DNA from: Cristatella mucedo | Taxonomy: Eukaryota > Bryozoa > Phylactolaemata > Cristatellidae | DNA: 62,000 bases | Direction: 5' to 3' | NCBI GenBank assembly: GCA_009760855.2 | Contig: WPIO01000003.1 | Span: 14,550,001 to 14,612,000, forward strand | Shown: positions 22,675-33,239 of the stretch, in pieces | Position numbering within the stretch: the first letter of the stretch is position 1 | Layout of the letters: each line of letters starts with the position of its first letter | Notes under the pieces: generated by a model | Told to the model about the DNA's origin: nothing | Seen by the model: the letters and a program-made list of their open reading frames with translations, nothing else | Database searches by the model: none | Translations under genes and position numbers: made by a program

Positions 22675-23669
22675 CTGCATTAAAGAATTTATAAATGTCT
22701 CGAGGCATCATACACTGTGATACATGCACATTCCGAGAACACTTCGGCATTAGCAATATCCTAGAAAGGAATGTAATGAGATCCCTACGCAATTCAGCAA
22801 CCAATGAGCCTATGGCCCACCTCTATTGAAGGCAAGCCAGTCAGCCTGAACTTTAGCTATAAATAAGGGACTGTGAAAAGGGCACAGCCAACACCCATGC
22901 ACAACATAATTGTACCTCCCCAATTATAAGAAACTTAATCTAGATCTTAAATAAGAAGTTAAAAATCTCTGCCATGCTTGTGTAAGCAGTCATGGGTGGC
23001 ATAACGAAGCGACAGCACGGCTTAAATATCGGCAGCCTTAACATCATTGTCATTCCAAATAGCACGGCTAGACATGATTTTCCTGAACAGCTCATTTTCA
23101 AGGGTAAGATGTTTCTACAAGAAATTCTAACAGAAGCTTTGAGACTAGTGCGGGTGGTTCAAGAGTAGCAAATCGATGTATTTACTCTCTTGCTTGACAA
23201 TATGCGAGCCAGATATTTTAGAGCACCTAATAACATGAAAATGCTGGCTGCGACAGTGCTTCAGGGCTATAGTCACTGCTAACCTTAAAGTACCAAGAGC
23301 CAAGCTGTCAAGTACCTGCTACTTCAGAATGAATACATAGCAAGAATATTAGGGACTCAGCTAAGTTGCAGAAATTGGCTGCTGAAATGCAGCAGTCATC
23401 TATCCCCAACATAACGATCGGTTATAATTATAACAATAATAGTAAGAAGAAATACTTGGCCAGTAAGCAGGGAAATCAGCTGGCTTTAGCTGGCGCTGGC
23501 CAAATAAGCTAGCTGAAAGTTCAGACATTAACAACGGGGAGGATGCGTGGGAAGTCAATAGTAATAAAGCAGCCAGGCACGAATGGTTTTAGAAAAAAAA
23601 GTCTCATAGTTGGGAATGACATAGCAGTGTTTCAAGCACTTCGGGGAGGTGGGTTGAAGCTTAAAGACC

Positions 23670-23774
23670 GTTGGCGACAGAAGCTTTAGCTCTGCAGGTC
23701 CTAGACTGTGGAACTGGCTTCCACAATTCTTACGCAACAACAACTACTCTCCTGCAGCCGACTATGTAATGTAA
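23670..23774 (+). mobile_element. LINE ORF C-terminal fragment
   Basis: The frame reads VGDRSFSSAGPRLWNWLPQF, then LRNNNYSPAADYVM and a stop. The RSFSSAGPRLWNxLP signature is typical of the end of Jockey/CR1-group LINE reverse transcriptase ORFs. The fold-back element begins right at its stop codon and may have inserted there. Confidence 0.7.
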
Positions 23775-24339
23775 TGTATCTCCTCAGTAACTCCGCAAAG
23801 TCATAAAGACCATGTGGGTGTTACGCAGGAGAGTTTTGTATAGCGCACTCACAGCCTAAGCGGCTTTCGGTACGCATTCGGTAGCCAACCGACTTCGTCT
23901 CACGCAACAGAGAGAAAGTGGGAAGCATAGCGGAGTTAGGAGAGCAGTTGAGGTAGTGAGTAGCATAGAAGTAGCAGCTCAGGACCGCTGAAAAACATGT
24001 GCCATAGTCGGCAGTTGGAGAGTAGATGTCGTTGCGACTATGGCTCATCATACGCTACGATAACTACTCTCATCTAAAATCATGCTTGACTATGGCTCAT
24101 CCTTTTCAGTGGTCCAGAGCTGCTACTTCCATGCTACTCACTACCTCAACTGCTTTACTGTCTCTGCTATTCTTCCCACTTTCTCTTTGTTGCGTGAGAC
24201 GAAGTCTGTTGGACATCGAATGCGCACCGAAATGAAAGTGAAAAAAGCTGCTTAGCCTGTAAGTGCGCTATACACAACTCTCCTGCATAACACTCACATA
24301 GTCTTTATGACTGTGGAGTTACAGATGGAGATACATTTA
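23772..24339. mobile_element. fold-back (long terminal inverted repeat) element, 568 bp
   Basis: The two halves are inverted copies of each other over about 260 bp. The left end is taatgtatctcc and the right end ggagatacattta. Matching inner blocks include gtcataaaga, tatagcgcac, gacttcgtctcacgcaac, agagaaagtgggaag, cagttgaggtagtgagtagc and gaagtagcagctc. The centre is near 24050-24060. No transposase is encoded. Related pieces occur at 17480, 24690, 32458 and 50636, so this is a dispersed family. The arms differ by many substitutions, so it is not recent. Confidence 0.85.
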
Positions 24340-24439
24340 ATTCCATTGAAGTGCCAAACAACTGCAAAGCCAGACAACAGAGACCAACAATATTGGGATT
24401 ACAAATAAGGGCGCATCTGGTTTATTATCTTTCTAAAAA

Positions 24440-25190
24440 TAAAAATAATAATCGATCATTTATATAGCGCCACATAGGAACCTAATCTCTAGATCGGTGC
24501 TCTACAAATCCCTGCAAGAAAATTAGTACCCAAGGACTAATGCTGTGCACGTATCAAGCAGGTAAAGGCAAACGAACACCATGCTTGAACCTGCATGCTA
24601 AAGCAATAAATATGGCTACAGCTAGTAAAACCTCTGGCTAGTAATATGCTCTGAATCATGAATAGGAATGTGCGCAAGGCAAAGCGTAATACCCACATAG
24701 TCTTTGTGGCTTTTTGGGGTTACAGACAGAGATACATTAAATTACAGTGAAACAAAAAGATGCAGACTCACTGATGCGAAGGGAAAGCTGACCGGAACAG
24801 ATGCACCATAGGCAGAGACTTAATGGCTGCAAGGTCTTTGCAAATGGTGGCCATAGCCAGACGCAAGTTTCGGACTCTTGGGGCATTCGAACTCAATGCT
24901 CGATGTTTCAATTTAGTTCAAGGCGTGGCAAGATGGGCGGATGCTGTCGAGCGGTTGGTGCGAGAGTATGCTGGACGGAGCAGCAAGGAGGTCAGATAGG
25001 GAGGCCTGTGCAAATGAGTGAACGACATGCGAGCCAGACAGAGGATCTTAAAATCGATTCAGTGCTTGATAGACAGCCGATGGAGCTCAGACAGAAGTTA
25101 GATGATGTGGGACCTAGGCAGCTGAGACAGGACCTGATTGCATGAGAAAGCTAGACAATTGAAAAAGTTATTAAAGTAAAGTTTTCCTTG
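24440..25190 (-). mobile_element. diverged LINE fragment with an embedded fold-back arm
   Basis: The antisense of the LINE tail (atttatatagcgccacatag, then aacctaatctct) marks the 3' end near 24440-24510. On the - strand, LINE-like C-terminal residues (NAPRVRNL, AMATICKDLAAIKSLP) appear near 24820-24930, and cgattcagtgcttgatagac near 25056 matches other LINE copies. A fold-back right arm (cacatagtctttgtggc...gagatacatt) lies at about 24690-24748. The + frame over 24801-25145 is a shadow. Confidence 0.6.
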
Positions 25191-25423
25191 TGTCCAGCGT
25201 TCAATCAGATGCCTACGAGTTCTTAAAGAGCATACACAATGTTTCCAATTTCTGAGAAAATGCAGACAAATCTAGCTGCCGTATTCTGGACAGCAAGGGA
25301 GAGTTGCCTATTCTATACCGGCAGTCTGCGATTAAAACTAAAAAAGTTCAACTCAGTTCAATAGAGCCTTAAACAATTCATTAAATAGCTATCGTAGCAA
25401 GTTCTAGTGGATCTGAAAGAGAG

Positions 25424-25443
25424 GGAGAGAGAGAGTGTGTGTA

Positions 25444-25499
<56 letters not shown>
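25424..25499. repeat. (GA)n-(GT)n microsatellite
   Basis: A short GA run changes into about 60 bp of nearly pure GT. The TH-rich frames on the - strand are artefacts of it. Confidence 0.95.
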
Positions 25500-25501
<2 letters not shown>

Positions 25502-25984
25502 TGTGTGAACAATGTTCGCAGGTGTGGGTGTAAAAGAGTACGTTTGTATAAAGGTATGTGAACGTGAGAAAGAATAAGCGTATGGTTGAGAAAGCAGTTT
25601 TGTGAATATTATTTCCGTGCGCCAAGTGTATATGAGGGAGAAATCCACGCTACGAGAACTGAAATGCGAGAGGGCACATTAGCACACAGAACACAAATAG
25701 GCATTACCTACAGCTCGTTACCGCTAATTATGGCTACTCGGTGGCGATTGCCAAAGAGAATTAAATTTACCATAAGTCAAAATTTGACAAAATTAATAAT
25801 TACCAAACAAAGCTCTACGTATACAAGTATTAACGTTCTTATGACTTGACTGCAAAGATGCTGTATCTAAACACACACACACACACATATGCACACCTAT
25901 ATATGATATAGCTGTATTGAGATCTACTTTGGAAGGCATTAAGAGTAACAAATATTTTGAGTCTCGTCTTGCTTGTATTGACTC

Positions 25985-26065
25985 GATTCGCTGTTAAGGG
26001 ACCTGCAACGGGCTCGAGCCCATTAACTTGGTCGCTAAAGGCGAGCAAGCTGGGCCAAGCCAGGA
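25985..26065 (-). mobile_element. SINE-A head, inverted
   Basis: The antisense of the SINE-A head is visible (acgggctcgagcccattaac, then cgctaaaggcgagc and gggccaagccagg). It faces the complete SINE-A that starts at about 26079. Confidence 0.6.
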
Positions 26066-26078
26066 CATTCCAGGTGTC

Positions 26079-26220
26079 CGCCGAGCTAGATTGGTCCAAC
26101 GGTTAAGGTGCTCGACCCGAACAAGGTCTGGCTGACGTCGTGGGCTCGAGCCTTGAGGCATAAATGAAGCACCTGAATAGAGATTAAGTTTTTTGGGCGC
26201 AATACAAATTAATTATACAT
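26079..26220 (+). mobile_element. SINE-A copy
   Basis: It has the head ccgccgagctagattggtcc, an A-box-like ggttaaggtgctcga, a B-box-like gtgggctcgagcc, then gcataaatgaagcacctgaa and the shared tail ending caaattaattatac. Confidence 0.75.
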
Positions 26221-26800
26221 CAAGCTTCGGCATTCATACTTGGTAGTGAAATTTGTCTAGATGACTCGGATTTTTACATGGGGAGACTACGTTTTGAGAT
26301 TGCCTCTGATAAAGCAATACCTTCAGTCTTTTCAGGAAGGAGTTGCATGTACTATTCTAGTTGTCAACTTACCCGGGATACACTTTGATCACGCGTATTT
26401 GAAGTGTACAGATATTTTGTACTGACAATCAAATGCAATAGTTTTCGGAGTTAACTTATAAAAAAAAATCATTACAGCGAAGCTGCCACTGATATGGCGT
26501 GCATAATGTTATAGCTCGGCAAGCCGTCTACTTCGAGCAACCATCTTCACAGACACAAATACGAGCTACAGGCTAGCACAAGTTTTCGCTGACGCGTATG
26601 CTCATGATAGGTTTATATTCCTTCAAATCCGTAGGTTGGCGGAGGGCTTGAGTGGCTAGAGCCTTCCCAGAGATGATTAATGAGAGAATGATCGATGGCA
26701 CTCCACCCTTCACCCCCACCAGCCCCCAATGCCAGCCTGCAAGCTCCCTATGGAACACCGTACAACTGGCTGCTAGAAAATATGCTTGTATTGCCAAAGA
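26221..26800. other. unannotated stretch
   Basis: I see nothing recognisable apart from short shadow frames. Confidence 0.45.
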
Positions 26801-26804
26801 ATTT

Positions 26805-26985
26805 GATTCCTGCAGAGTCTTAGCCCAGGAGTTAGGTTCTCCCATTGCAAGAACCAGGTCGTGGGTTCAAATCCTGCAGCAGGCAATTCATTATTGCCCA
26901 CTGCAAATTGAAATGGAGTGACAGCCGTCAAGCCTTTTCAGCTGCTACATATATATATAAGTGAGGCTGTTTGATCAGTTAAACT
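26805..26985 (+). mobile_element. SINE-B, diverged copy
   Basis: B-box region ggtcgtgggttcaaatcctg, then attattgcccactgcaaatt, agccgtcaagccttttcagc and the end gaggctgtttgatcagtta. A (TA)n insertion lies near 26950. Its 5' end is unclear. Confidence 0.7.
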
Positions 26986-29012
26986 GTGGTACTTTACTTT
27001 TTACTTTATGCAGTCTGTTTACTTGATCTTGCGGTATTGCGGAATGCCAGTGCAATATGTAGTCCAATATGAAAAAAGAACGTATAACGTCAGGTTTAGC
27101 AACCGCGATTGTCGGAGATTTATAATCCACCTCTTTGGCCGCTAATTCTGTATGGCAAAACACACAGGGCTGCTGCCACTGCTCAAAATGTGTTTGCCAG
27201 AATAGCAGTTAAAAGTGATTTTACTTCACTTCTGCCAAGTTAAAGGAGTATTCGTCTTTAAATTCACCCTAATCTACCTGCTTTTTATGACGTCTTGGCG
27301 TTAATGCCAAATTACAGCTTCTAAGCGCACTGAACCAAAAGACTAATAGAAAGTAACGTAGAATATAAAAAAATTATGATGTTGTTGACTGGCACTCAAT
27401 AGCCGCGGTCTATTCGAAACTTATTTGTTGACTGTGAGACCAAATCCAAGGCACTTAACTGTCGGCAAGAGCGGTTGACAGTACACGGCTAGCTAGCAGA
27501 TACTTGTGACTTGCACAGCAGTCATACTTTCTGAACACTGGGCATGATAATAACAATAATATATTTGTTATAGCGCCTCAGAAAACTTAATTTGTTTCTA
27601 GGAATTTTAAATTTGCTCAAAACGAAGCATAATTGAGTGGTAAGTGATAGCATGCTCAATGAAAAATCAAACGAGCGTAACAAAGAGGTAACATGCACAG
27701 GGTCAGCATGCAAATATGGTTAGTAGCAGCACGTGCAGTGTCAGCTCGCATTAGCGTATTTAGGACGAATCATACGGGCCCACTAAATGCTGCGATAAAT
27801 ATGTGTGTTTTTAGTTTCTTTTTAAATGTGATCAAGTCGGTGGATGTCGAGAAGCAAGTCGAAAGTGAGTTCCAGGCTCTAGGAGCATACGGGCTAAAGG
27901 CACGGTCTCCAAAAGATTTCAGGTTCGTATGAGGTATAGGTAAACGATTTGATTCTGAAAAGAGGTTGGTACGATGATAGCCTAGTGGGGGTATAGAACT
28001 GATAGGTAGGCTGGAGCCAAAGAATGATGGGACCTAAAGGTGAGTGGCGATACTTGAAGTCGATGTAATATATAAATATAATCCATTTATATAGCGCCCT
28101 AAGAGAACTTAATCTCTGTTCAGACGATGAGTTGCTTGACTTGGAGCAAGTGTAGGTCGGCAAGAAACAGTGTGATTTGGCAATTGCGATGCTCACGATA
28201 AACCAGCCTAGCTACGGAGTTTTTCACCAGCTGTAAGAGAGCCTGCGTGCACCGGCCGGTTGACCAGCAAGCGCCGAGTTTCAGAAGTCGAGACAGGATT
28301 TCACAAATATACGGACCAATTTTGATGTAGTATCCAGGAGGTGCTACCGCCTTAAGGATGGACTCCCTGGTCTTGTCTATCTTGTTGGCAAAAAAGCTAG
28401 AGAAGCGATCAGCTAGATCATCACAAGGATCAAAAGGTAATGAGCTAGCCTGGGATCGGTTAAGGGAACGGTTGATCGCCGACATCAGAATTCTTTAAGG
28501 ATTATGCATCTGTGATTTAACAGTGTTTTCATAGAAGCTAGACTTGGTCTTTGCTAGGATTGATCGGTGCGACCTACAATAGTCCTCGTACTATCTTGTG
28601 TATGCTTTTTCCAGCTTGGGCTTTTAAGAACTAGCTAGTTAAATGCCTGCGGTAAACCATAGGCCGTCTGGGCGAGGGCTCACAGTAGGTTTAGTAGAGT
28701 TTAGTCAGTAGGTTTAGTCAGTTGCTAACTCATCGAGCACGTCAGCTAGTGTAGTGTTGTACCAATCTATCAATGGTGACAGGTCGGAAGGGGGACTGAG
28801 AAGGAGAGGCGAAGCAGATATTCTTGCACGGACAGCATCGATGTCAAGGGTCTTGAGGTTTCGCCACTCACAGGTGATTTTAAATTATGAGAAGGGCACA
28901 CATTGTAGATTAAATAAAATTTGCATATGGTAAGAAAGCAGAATTCGGTAATAATTTGGGATGATAAGAGTGCAGTTGTAGGATAAAATGTGGTGGAGTG
29001 TGTGACCCTGAT

Positions 29013-29169
29013 GGCACACTAGGTAAGGCGGTTGCTTTCACGATCTCGGTCCCGAGGTCGTGGGTTCGATTCCTGCAGTGGCGATTCTTTATCGCCACCG
29101 CAAGCGGTGGTGATAGCCGTAAAGGCTCTTCTGTCGCTATACAAAAAGAGGCTGTTTAATCAGCTAGGA
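29013..29169 (+). mobile_element. SINE-B inside the LINE
   Basis: It has the same ends as the 16722 copy: starts ggcacactaggtaaggcggt and ends tttaatcagctagga. The LINE sequence breaks just before it (gtgtgaccctgat) and resumes after it (atgtgagtagga), as judged against 52280-52310. This shows insertion into an existing LINE on the opposite strand. Contains ggtcgtgggttcgattcc as B box. Confidence 0.9.
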
Positions 29170-29456
29170 TTTTTTTAAATGTGAGTAGGAACCATGCACA
29201 TGAGCCGCAAGAGACATCGTGTCAGTCAGCTCACAAAATTTGGTGCTGAAGGCGTCTGATAAGGTATCCAAGAGAATATTAAAATCACCTATAACTAGAA
29301 ATGATAATTTTCTTTCACATGGAATCGAAATAAGATCACAGAAATCTGAAATAAAGAATTACTTAGTACCTGGGGCGATAGACAACTGCCGCTATTTGCA
29401 ACGTGCTGTCGGATAAACTCAAATCAATAGTCCAGAATGATTGCTTCGTGGGAACT

Positions 29457-29520
29457 GCAAACGCATTAGAATTGGACGAACGTGCAATTGCAAACGCATT
29501 AGAATTGGACGAACGTGCGT
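29457..29520 (-). repeat. 33-bp tandem duplication inside the LINE endonuclease region
   Basis: Two nearly exact units (gcaaacgcattagaattgga, then cgaacgtgc) lie side by side. The unit is a multiple of three, so it does not shift the old LINE frame. It is absent from the other copies. Confidence 0.9.
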
Positions 29521-29594
29521 CAATGACTGCACTCCCATCGGTTGTGATTGATCTAGGTACAAGAAAGAAGAAACCTGTTGGGTTGGCGTCGGTT

Positions 29595-30810
29595 GTATTG
29601 ATAATAATAGTAATTCATTTTATATAGCACCAACAAAGAACTCAACCTCTTTCTAGGCATTTGACATTTGCTGAAAACAAAGAACGGTCGAACGGTTAGT
29701 GGTATCATGGTTGATGAAAAACAAAAATAACATGGTTAGTTGTGACATGCACAGGGTCGCATGCAAGTTTGGTTGGTGACTGCATGCACAGTATCAGCAC
29801 GCATAAGCACATAAGAGACGAATCACCGGGAGCTACTAATTGCTGTGACAAATAAACACATTTTCGTTTCATATTAAATGTGGAAAAGTCAAGAGAAGAC
29901 ACAATGCAAGTCAAAAGTGAGTTCCAGGCTTTGGGAGCATATGAACTAAAGGCACGGTCTCCAAAGGAGTTGAAATTTGTTCGAGGTATGGGTAAACAGT
30001 GAAATTCCGAAAAGTGGTTTGCACGATGTCTAGCCTGGGGGAGTATATCTGAAAGTTAGGATGGAGCCAAAGAATGAAGGTAAGTCGATCCGTTGCTTGA
30101 CTGGTAGCCAGTGCAGGTCGGCGGAGAGTGTTGTGATGTGGCAACTAGGACCATCACGACAGACAAGCCAAGCTGAAGTGTTTTTCACCAGCTGTAAGCG
30201 CCTGCGTGCACAGACCGGTAGACCAGCAAGCAGTGGGTTACAGAAGTCACGACGGGATCTCACATATGCAGGGACGAATTTAAATATGGTATCCCTATCA
30301 AAAAATCCAGAAATTTAGCAACGTTATTTAGCTTAAATGTAGGAAAACTCGACTACGGACCTAACGTGGTCGTCTAATGAGCGGTCACTTTGTAACATTA
30401 CACCTAGATTTCGTGCATATGGTCATATAGTTAGTCGATTTCAGCCAGGTCTCGGTCACGGCGAACAGATATTGGCGGCTATTGTTAGTAATCATGTCAT
30501 TTAGTATTAGGTGGTTATTGCACATTGAGTAAGCATTCCAAATACAAGCGTCAATACGGACCGCCGGGATTATGGTGGGCCTGATGGCCATTAGGTTGTT
30601 GTGATTCACAGCAGCACTTGAATGAGATCGCACAGGGCGGCCCGGATACGATTCTTCGATTACCATGTGAGCGGAGCTTCCGGGCACCTTCACAGCTATG
30701 CCTAGGCCTCCTTTTAGATGCAACCTATTCGTGGACCTTGATAGCAGCAACCTCATCAAACAAATTATTTGAACGACGATAGTGAAACGATTATAATCAC
30801 ACAAGATTAT
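29595..30810 (-). mobile_element. CR1/L2-like LINE, 3' end fused to endonuclease N-terminus by internal deletion
   Basis: The 3' tail, UTR and end of the ORF occupy 29595-30410 (QLVKNTSAWLVCRDGPSCHI and similar). At about 30410-30420 the sequence jumps to the start of the endonuclease (AVRIDACIWNAYSMCNNHLI, LFAVTETWLKS) up to about 30800. Everything between, including most of the endonuclease and the RT, is missing. The deletion differs from that in the neighbour at 27545-29590. Confidence 0.75.
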
Positions 30811-32457
30811 TCCTCTTAGGCAGTTTACTTGCAGTAAGCGAATCTATAGCCGCAGTAGCCGCAGCGGCAGGGGACCCAGCTTTAAGCAGTAAGCGTTTCG
30901 ATGTCCATAGCCACTTAATTTATTACTTGCCACGGTCAAACGACAAACAGATGTAGTGTAAGCAAGTCTTAGCTCTATCGTTTTCTATATGCGACGTCTG
31001 CAAGAACTTTGATTTTCTGAAGAGAATTCTGCAACATACAAAACACACCAATAGTGCTCGGCGTCAAAAGGCGGGAATGATCGTATACTACATATTCTAC
31101 ATATGCAGTAATCTCAAAGCACTGAGCGACCGAAGGCTCTCTACCATGGGCTTGAAACTGAGCACCGGGAAAAGCTTCGGCTCGAGCGAGGAACGATCCG
31201 CCAATCTTTGAAATAACGGTCGCACGCTCTACCGTTTGAGCTTCCGAACATAGAGCTGCTTCGGTGCTTAACATGGCGGTTTAAAAAATCTCTGTTTAAA
31301 ATTTCCATTTATGCGCTGAAGCTGAAGCACCGTCTAGTACCTGTATGTGCCGAACACGGTACGACTGTAATAGCAAGGTCGAGTGTAGCGCTGCAACCAC
31401 TACAACCTCTACGGTGGGTGACCAACAAGTGTATCCGCTGCTGCTCGACCCATGCAGTCTGGGCAAGTAGGGGAAAGCGCTACGAGCAGTCACCCCGAGT
31501 GCACTGCAACTTGTGCATTATGGGTGGTCCGCAGTGGTGAATTCAAGTAAGGCAGTAATTAAAAATGAAGAGTTCCTTGATGCCGTCTGCTCTATTCATA
31601 TGTATTTATAGAAAGAAAAGAGAAAGAGAGAAAGAGAGAGCGTGCGTTTCAGCACATTGTTTTGCCCTGGGAGTTTACCTTTAGAGTCCAACCTCACAGA
31701 CAAGTGCCTGGTCGACCGATTAATGGTGGCTAAATCAAATGGTTGATTAGAAACTAGAATATTGCACCGCTATAGCCGAGCGGCTCGTTGGAATATAATT
31801 GTATATGCACTTATCAGCCATATGTTTTGACCCAAGAACGTTTTTACTGCTTGGTCTTGGCATCATTTACCGAGGAAACTGCCATCACTCGTTAACAACT
31901 ATTCTTTAATTAATTTTCAGTACTTATTCCTCAAGCTTCGTCAGCATTAAAAAAAATTGGAACCATATTTTTTTGGCTATGAGTTGAAACAGCTCCGACA
32001 AAGCAGATTCAGTGCAGCCGCAGCCTCCCACTGCCGAGAGCCAGAGCTCAGACGGATCCCGCGTAAAACCACGCCTTCATCGAAAGCCAAGCTCGTATCG
32101 CCGCAGCAGTAACGATAGATTTCAAGAGCACGCCACACATAAAATATATGAGTATTTCAACGCTCACGGCCTCCTGAGTCGCGTTTCCTTATGCAACCCA
32201 AGATGCGGTTAATAATTATAACCCACACGAACTGAATATGACATAATTCACGGTTTATACAGTATAAGCTGGAAGTCAGTAGCAATTTATAACCAGTGGC
32301 AATTTGGACTACGAAGTGAGCGGTACGCTATGGCTGGTGCTGCACAGAAGTGGTCCTCTGCCGATGCCAAATAGATGGCTCTGCACTGTCGAAAGAGAAT
32401 TGTTATACAGCGCGGAATTGATTTATTAAACGTGGATTTTAATAATATGGTACATTA
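30811..32457. other. unannotated stretch
   Basis: There is a short GA-rich run (31615-31643). No supported gene is present. The - frame at 30975-31274 overlaps a tRNA-like segment listed separately. Confidence 0.45.
31175..31262 (-). other. tRNA-like segment, probably an old SINE head
   Basis: On the - strand agctcaaacggtagagcg resembles a tRNA A box and ctcgctcgagcc a poor B box about 45 nt later. The acceptor and anticodon stems do not pair convincingly, so it is not called a tRNA gene. Confidence 0.3.
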
Positions 32458-32610
32458 GCTTGTATCTCCGTCTTTTTGTCCACAAAGCCGAAAGACTATG
32501 CGGGTGTTAAGCAGGAGTTTCGAAGAGATCACTCAAAGCCTAAGCGACTTTAGGTACGCATTCAGTAGCCAGCAGACCTCATCTCGCGAAAAAAAGAGAA
32601 AATAAGTAGC
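32458..32610 (+). mobile_element. fold-back element, left-arm fragment
   Basis: From tgtatctccgtc through aagactatgcgggtgttaag and caaagcctaagcgactttag to tacgcattcagtagccagc it follows the left arm of the element at 23772. No matching right arm is seen downstream. Confidence 0.75.
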
Positions 32611-32739
32611 GCGGGCGAGGCCGTAAAAAGCTGGCGCCACGAGAAAGGCGAAGAGTTGTGATTACGGAATCGGCACTGGCTTTGCAGGTTATTTGAGCTC
32701 CAGAACGAAGAGCCATTGGCGTTAGTCCGGGTCGCTGTC

Positions 32740-33100
32740 GATCACATGTAACCCTCCGCTGCTGTCAAATAGACTTGCTTACATTATAGATGCAGACTTC
32801 CGGCGGCGATAAGGCACGAGCGCTCTTCGTCGCTGCCGTGCTCCTGCCACTACCTGCAACGTACCTGCGTGCGTCGGTGCAGCACCTTCAACCAGCTAGC
32901 CCTGCTACTACAAGGTTCAGATTGACGCCAGAATTCGTCACTCGTGGGCCGAAAGCGGCACCGCTACGATCGCTGCGTTTGCGGCCTAGTTCTGACCGGA
33001 CGTGGAAGCCGCACGCTACGTTTGTAGAATCAGCAAGCGCCGACGTACGTGCACAGCTCCTACAACACCTTAGCCGCGCTCCGAGGCGCCAGTTGCACCG
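32740..33100 (+). repeat. dispersed repeat of unknown class, CpG-rich copy
   Basis: Homologous to 39900-40245: shared blocks in order are gtaac(c/t)ctcc(g/a)ct(g/a)ctgtcaa, ttcgtc...gtgggcc, gctgcgtttg(c/t)gg, gacgtgg and c(a/g)c(t/c)acgtttgtag. This copy keeps many CpGs where the other has TpG or CpA. A + frame (32790-33212, 140 codons) spans it, but the other copy is not open and the protein matches nothing I know, so I do not call a gene. Confidence 0.65.
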
Positions 33101-33239
33101 GTATTTTTCACTCGTCTGCAAGCGCGGAGGACTTGATTTCGTGTACTCCTTTGCAACAAGACCGCGGCAGCGCGGTCGTAACCATGGTAAAAATGCGGAA
33201 GTTTACCGCTAAAGGCTCACTTGCATATTACAAAACCTA

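Larger units (their letters stand above)
19420..23560 (-). pseudogene. inverted partial duplicate of the Ig/FN3 receptor gene (3' part), inactivated
   Basis: This region, read on the - strand, is homologous to about 58880-61605 on the + strand through exons and introns. It contains counterparts of the two FN3/Cys-rich exons and the transmembrane exon with the same splice sites and phase 1. Two stop codons break it: TAA replaces a Tyr codon in the first FN3 exon (22595-22597), and TAA replaces a Gln codon in the Cys-rich exon (21734-21736). No Ig exon lies upstream on this strand; instead a LINE end and a fold-back element follow at 23.67-24.34 kb. It therefore looks like a partial segmental duplicate that decayed. 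The transmembrane exon is still open and gives the likely ancestral C-terminus. An intronic SINE-A is shared by both copies. A block of about 1.2 kb (20251-21430) is present only here. Confidence 0.85.
27545..29590 (-). mobile_element. CR1/L2-like LINE lacking the reverse transcriptase core
   Basis: Read on the - strand it runs from part of the endonuclease (about 29590-29180), through the inter-domain region (about 28860-28350), to the ORF end and 3' UTR (about 28340-27545). At about 28340 the sequence jumps from the region opposite 50370 of the long copy to the region opposite 51620. About 1.2 kb encoding the RT catalytic part is therefore missing. The two sides are joined in frame (DDLADRFSSFFANKIDKTRE, then IL, then the downstream part) in the frame at 28120-28485. 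A second tail-like piece sits at 28070-28130, and a SINE-B interrupts it at 29013. Confidence 0.75.

Noticed and set aside
24801-25145. 114-codon + frame
   Set aside because: It is antisense to a diverged LINE fragment whose C-terminal residues can be read on the - strand.
25358-25648. Ser/Thr/His-rich - frames
   Set aside because: They are translations of the GT microsatellite at 25424-25499.
32790-33212. 140-codon + frame rich in Ala, Arg and Leu
   Set aside because: It lies in a dispersed CpG-rich repeat. The second copy at 39.9 kb is not open, and high GC lowers stop frequency.
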